The notes under the pieces: model-generated
What the model was told of the DNA's origin: nothing
The model's database searches: none
What the model saw: the letters and a program-made list of their open reading frames with translations, nothing else
Shown: in pieces, positions 60,382 to 64,000 of the stretch
Layout: each line of letters opens with the position of its first letter
Position numbering within the stretch: the first letter of the stretch is position 1
Program-made: the position numbers and the translations under genes
DNA from: an uncultured Lachnospiraceae bacterium
GTDB taxonomy: Bacteria > Bacillota > Clostridia > Lachnospirales > Lachnospiraceae
Reading direction: 5' to 3'
NCBI GenBank assembly: GCA_934320895.1
Contig: CAKRFY010000007.1
Location: 33,062-97,061, forward strand
DNA length: 64,000 bases

Positions 60382-62184
60382 TCATATTTGCTGTTCCTGC
60401 TCAACCTTTGCAATCTCAAGACTAAGCTCCTCAAGCTGCTTATCATCAACAACATTAGGAGCGTCTGTCATAAGACATGAAGCATCCTTTATCTTAGGGA
60501 ATGCGATAACATCTCTGATACTATCCTCATGTGCCATAATCATGACAAGTCTGTCAAGACCATAGGCAAGTCCTGCGTGTGGTGGTACTCCATACTTGAA
60601 CGCATCAAGGAGGAAACCAAACTGCTCATGAGCCTTCTCATCAGTAAATCCAAGTGCACGAAGCATCTTCTCCTGCACATCATCCTGATGGATACGGATA
60701 GAACCTCCACCAATCTCTGTTCCATTAAGCACGATATCGTATGCTCTTGCACGAACCTTTTCAGGAGCAGACTCAAGATACTGAATATCTTCTTCAAACG
60801 GCATTGTAAATGGATGATGCATTGCAAGATATCTTCCCTGTTCTTCTGAATATTCAAATTCAGGGAACTCTGTAACCCAGAGGAATTTGTAAACATTCTT
60901 GTCAAGAAGATCAAGATTTTTAGCAATCTCAAGTCTTAAGTTTCCGAGTACATCCCAGACGATCTTATTCTTGTCTGCGGCAAACAAGAGTAAATCACCA
61001 GGCTCACCTTCCATAGCATCTACAAGTGCCTTAAGCTCATCATCAGTCATAAATTTTGCAAATGATGACTTGTATGTTCCATCCTCATTTACTGCAAGGT
61101 AGGCAAGACCTTTTGCACCAAAATCTTTTGCAAATTTAACAAGTGCATCAATCTTCTTACGAGGCATGCTTCCCTGTCCTTTTGCATTGATACCGCGAAC
61201 TGAACCGCCATTTTCGAGTGCTCCGGTAAACACACCAAATCCGCATCCCTTAACCACTTCTGAAACATCTTTTAATTCCATTCCAAAACGAAGATCAGGT
61301 TTGTCTGAACCAAATCTGTCCATAGCCTCCTGCCATGTCATTCTCTGAATAGGAAGTTCTATATCTACATCAAGAATTTCCTTAAAAAGTTTCTGTAAAA
61401 GTCTTTCATTTACATCCATAACGTCGTCTTCATCAACAAATGAAAGCTCCATATCAACCTGTGTAAACTCCGGCTGTCTGTCTGCTCTAAGATCTTCGTC
61501 TCTGAAACATCTTGCAAGCTGGAAATATCTGTCATAGCCTGAGCACATAAGAAGCTGTTTAAAAAGCTGTGGTGACTGTGGCAGTGCATAAAATGTTCCC
61601 GGATGTACACGGCTTGGCACAAGATAATCTCTTGCTCCCTCAGGTGTACTCTTTGTAAGCATAGGAGTTTCTATCTCCAAAAATCCTTCATCTGCAAGGA
61701 ACTGACGAATCAATGTTGCAACCTTACTTCTCATAATAAGATTTTTCTGAAGATCAGGTCTTCTAAGGTCGAGATAGCGGTATTTTAATCTAAGTTCCTC
61801 TTTCGTCTTGCTGTCCGCCTCAATAGGGAATGGTGGTGTATCTGATTCTGAAAGCACTCTTAATTCCTCTGCACGAAGCTCGATAGCACCTGTAGCAAGA
61901 TTTTCATTAACTGCACCTGAACGTGCCGTAACCTTACCCTTTACAGCTATTACAAACTCACTTCTAAGCTTTTCAGCCTTTGCGAAATCTGCTTCATTTA
62001 TCTCTCCATCCTCAAAAATAACCTGTAATATTCCTGAACGGTCACGCATATCAACAAAGATGATACCACCTTTGTTTCTCTGCTTTTGAACCCATCCCAT
62101 CATAGTGACTTCTTCACCAATATTTTTTTCACTTAACTCGGCACATCTGCAGGTACGCTTCATGCCTCTCATTGATTCAGCCAT
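60382..62184 (-). CDS. aspS: Aspartyl-tRNA synthetase
   Basis: A 600-residue class IIb synthetase. The N-terminal OB-fold binds the anticodon (VTMMGWVQKQRNKGGIIF), motif 2 is FRDEDLRADRQPEFTQVD near 205-222, a bacterial GAD insertion (about 290-400) follows, and motif 3 GLAYGLDRLVM lies near 535-545. ATG 62184 has GGAGG 10 bases upstream; a longer frame to 62211 is less supported. The promoter is just upstream. Confidence 0.94.
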   Translation of the reverse strand: MAESMRGMKRTCRCAELSEKNIGEEVTMMGWVQKQRNKGGIIFVDMRDRSGILQVIFEDGEINEADFAKAEKLRSEFVIAVKGKVTARSGAVNENLATGAIELRAEELRVLSESDTPPFPIEADSKTKEELRLKYRYLDLRRPDLQKNLIMRSKVATLIRQFLADEGFLEIETPMLTKSTPEGARDYLVPSRVHPGTFYALPQSPQLFKQLLMCSGYDRYFQLARCFRDEDLRADRQPEFTQVDMELSFVDEDDVMDVNERLLQKLFKEILDVDIELPIQRMTWQEAMDRFGSDKPDLRFGMELKDVSEVVKGCGFGVFTGALENGGSVRGINAKGQGSMPRKKIDALVKFAKDFGAKGLAYLAVNEDGTYKSSFAKFMTDDELKALVDAMEGEPGDLLLFAADKNKIVWDVLGNLRLEIAKNLDLLDKNVYKFLWVTEFPEFEYSEEQGRYLAMHHPFTMPFEEDIQYLESAPEKVRARAYDIVLNGTEIGGGSIRIHQDDVQEKMLRALGFTDEKAHEQFGFLLDAFKYGVPPHAGLAYGLDRLVMIMAHEDSIRDVIAFPKIKDASCLMTDAPNVVDDKQLEELSLEIAKVEQEQQI

Positions 62185-62238
62185 TTTCTCTTGTCCTCCA
62201 ATAATTTCCATTGTCTTAATAAAACTCTCTAATCTAGC

Positions 62239-62267
62239 AGTATATCAGATTTTTTCCTGTTTGTGAA
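62239..62267 (-). promoter_or_regulatory. aspS promoter
   Basis: The minus strand reads TTCACA (62262-62267), a 17-bp spacer and TATACT (62239-62244), about 55 bp before the start codon. Confidence 0.65.
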
Positions 62268-62279
62268 GTAGCGGATAAA

Positions 62280-62942
62280 CTAAAATGAAACAGCCTCTTT
62301 CTCAAACAGATTAAAATGTTTCATCTGCAATTCGGTCGCACTCTGCTGAAGCATTTCTATCTTTGGAAAATCATCCGCATGAAATACTCTCTGAAATGCC
62401 AGAAATACTTCCATATCATAATCTTCTACTTCATCTATCATTATAGCCATCGCCGTTTTCTTATCAAAAGCTTTTCTGTAGCTTCTGTCTGTAATAAGTG
62501 CTGAAAACACATCACATGTCCTAAGTATCCTCGACATTTCCGGTATATTATTCCCCTTTAATCCGTCAGGATAACCAGAACCATCATAATTTTCATGATG
62601 ATGATAAACTGCTTCTATTATATTTTCAGGATAATTTTCATTTGTCAAAATGTCACGGCTGTACGCCGAATGCATTCTGACATATTTCATCTGTTCTACA
62701 ACAAGTGTATCATCACTCTCATCTGAATAAACATATCTGTTTACCCTTAATTTTCCTATATCATGCAGTACACCCGCAACAGCGATATCATTGCAAAACT
62801 TCTCATCCTTATGAAGTTCCCTCGAAATAAGAACGGCAATATTGCTAACTTCTAGTGCATGTCGCATTTCTGAATGTACTGTTTCCCTTATCTGTCTGGG
62901 AATACTGTCATTTTGTAAGATTTTTTCAAAATAGTTTTCCAT
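62280..62942 (-). CDS. HD-GYP domain protein (putative c-di-GMP phosphodiesterase)
   Basis: A 220-residue soluble protein made of one HD-GYP domain. The metal-binding His-Asp is in GVLHDIGKLRVN near residues 56-67, and the HD-GYP signature HHENYDGSGYPDGLKG lies near 113-128, with the GYP triplet intact. Such domains hydrolyse cyclic di-GMP. No sensor or receiver domain is attached, so it may be controlled by interaction. It is a single gene with a hairpin upstream at 63046-63086. Confidence 0.87.
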   Translation of the reverse strand: MENYFEKILQNDSIPRQIRETVHSEMRHALEVSNIAVLISRELHKDEKFCNDIAVAGVLHDIGKLRVNRYVYSDESDDTLVVEQMKYVRMHSAYSRDILTNENYPENIIEAVYHHHENYDGSGYPDGLKGNNIPEMSRILRTCDVFSALITDRSYRKAFDKKTAMAIMIDEVEDYDMEVFLAFQRVFHADDFPKIEMLQQSATELQMKHFNLFEKEAVSF

Positions 62943-63045
62943 CGTAAACTCCGTTTCCGCCAGTTCTAATATTTTTCATATGTTCTACTATCACAAGTAT
63001 AGCACAAGCAACTGATTTAAGCTACTTTTTGATATATAATCAAAC

Positions 63046-63086
63046 AAAGCAGCGGCTAAAGAATATTTTCTGATAGCTGCTGCTTT
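63046..63086 (-). terminator. Terminator after the GH3 remnant
   Basis: On the minus strand AAAGCAGCAGCTA pairs with TAGCCGCTGCTTT (one mismatch), and T residues follow. It lies 61 bp after the GH3 remnant. Confidence 0.6.
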
Positions 63087-63147
63087 TTCTTGTTATATTT
63101 TATGTACGTTGTAAGTTTAATGTAACAAAATGTGCACTTATTTTTTA

Positions 63148-63941
63148 TTACTCATACTGATTTGACTTAAAACATATATTCGCAAGTCTGGCAATGCATA
63201 CTTTTAAGTCTTTTATGTCGAGTGTACCGTCGGAAAGTTCCTTTTTAAGATTTTCCCTGTCGCCAAAACATCCCGGCATCACAAGGTCATTGCCTGCACG
63301 CATGCATCCCGCTGCCCCAAGATTTCCTCCCTGTGCTTTTCCCGGATCTCCGGATGAAAGCTGTATAAGCTCATCAACAGAAAGTGTATTGACGAAATCC
63401 ATCGCTTCTTTTTCATATATATCACAGTTATCACGATATAAAACTTTTCGTGTATGGATATCTGATGCATTTAACTTTATACACGAAATATCCTGTTTTA
63501 CTGTAATCTCTGGCCTATTTTTATCATTCAGATCTTCCTCTGGCGATTCTTTGAGTGGACATATAACTTTGACCTTTTCCATGCATACGCTCTCATCAAG
63601 TTCTGCTTTTGCAATTGCCTGAGCTCCTGCCAGACTGTTTCCTGCCCAGATTATGTAATCTCCTGACTCAAGCACATATGAAGACTCTTTTTCATCAAAA
63701 CTCGTAAGATATGTAAGTGGAATCTCGACAATCACTTTTTCAGTTTCTCCTACATCAAGAAGTTTTGTCTTTGCAAATCCGGCAAGACGTCTTGCTTCTT
63801 TTTTCAGCGTATGCTGTGGAAGTGATACATAAACTTCAAACACTTCACGCCCTGCCATATTTCCCGTATTTTTTATATCAGCAGTTACAGTTATAGTATT
63901 TTTAACAGTTTTTTTCACATCATAATTGGCAGGGCTTTAAA
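63148..63941 (-). pseudogene. GH3 beta-glucosidase remnant lacking its catalytic core
   Basis: The open part begins with the fibronectin-III-like domain of GH3 enzymes (DIKNTGNMAGREVFEVYVSL) and ends with the last segment of the GH3 barrel (MRAGNDLVMPGCFG, then ADLxxC-type helix). Between, the protein passes from NTLSVDELIQLSSGDPG directly to GAAGCMRAGNDL, so about 250-300 residues carrying the nucleophile Asp are missing. This order (Fn3-like, then barrel) fits the permuted GH3 type of Butyrivibrio/Ruminococcus relatives. A stop codon in a T8 run at 63941 cuts the upstream frame. Nothing supportable is seen in 63942-64000. Confidence 0.7.
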
Positions 63942-64000
63942 AAAAATAGGCTTCGCCCTCACATGAATGATTACTGGTGTATTCCTTCAAAAGAAGATGC

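Noticed and set aside
59717-62279. T-box riboswitch before leuS or aspS
   Set aside because: The upstream gaps are only about 80-95 bp, too short for a T-box, and no specifier or antiterminator motif is seen.

Overview
This is an AT-rich, low-GC Gram-positive chromosome segment. spo0A, a CIRCE/HrcA-type heat-shock site, strong AGGAGG-type ribosome sites, an [FeFe]-hydrogenase maturase (HydE), ATP-dependent PEP carboxykinase, GH43 and GH3 glycosidase genes and many sensory proteins together suggest an anaerobic Clostridia member, most likely a gut or rumen Lachnospiraceae. The family assignment is inference from gene content. Almost every gene is on the minus strand; the GH43 gene is the only confident plus-strand gene. 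No rRNA, tRNA or CRISPR array was seen.

Layout. 0-7.3 kb: an AgrC/LytTR-type two-component pair (kinase cut by the window edge), an SDR oxidoreductase with a leftover AraC fragment, ProX tRNA editing, a CPBP protease and an ECF sigma/anti-sigma pair. 7.5-15.4 kb: TrkH-TrkA potassium uptake, then a TetR repressor and an RND exporter whose promoter carries two perfect operators. 15.6-24.8 kb: a ribosomal-protection-like GTPase fused to a NYN/PIN-type nuclease domain, RNase HI, a receiver/Hpt pair, GltX, an ABC-2 exporter and an AraC regulator. 25.1-30.3 kb: GH43 glycosidase, then a decayed accessory zone with a 145-bp nested palindrome, an unknown protein, an AAA/PD-(D/E)XK protein and two gene remnants. 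30.3-35 kb: ZIP metal transporter, a chemoreceptor and PckA.

35.2-39.9 kb holds the most unusual locus. A Csp-like subtilase gene is split exactly after its catalytic-Asp motif by an approximately 1.8-kb element that encodes only two serine recombinases. The element is bounded by a 9-bp direct repeat and 9-bp inverted arms. The first recombinase is fused in frame to the truncated protease, and a third recombinase gene ends just upstream of the protease start. Excision could rebuild the protease, so this looks like a recombinase-only element that may act as a gene switch.

39.9-47.8 kb: a repeat-containing lipoprotein, citrate synthase, Spo0A, and an overlapping signalling cluster (SARP-type regulator, receiver-kinase hybrid, winged-helix regulator with a degenerate receiver) translationally linked to HydE. 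47.1-52.6 kb: a TetR gene, a YhgE-like exported protein and an MMPL transporter with three operator-like sites. 52.7-64 kb: HtpG with two CIRCE elements flanking its promoter, a secreted SGNH/sialate-esterase-like protein, LeuS, a PAP2 phosphatase, AspS, an HD-GYP protein and a GH3 beta-glucosidase remnant that has lost its catalytic core.
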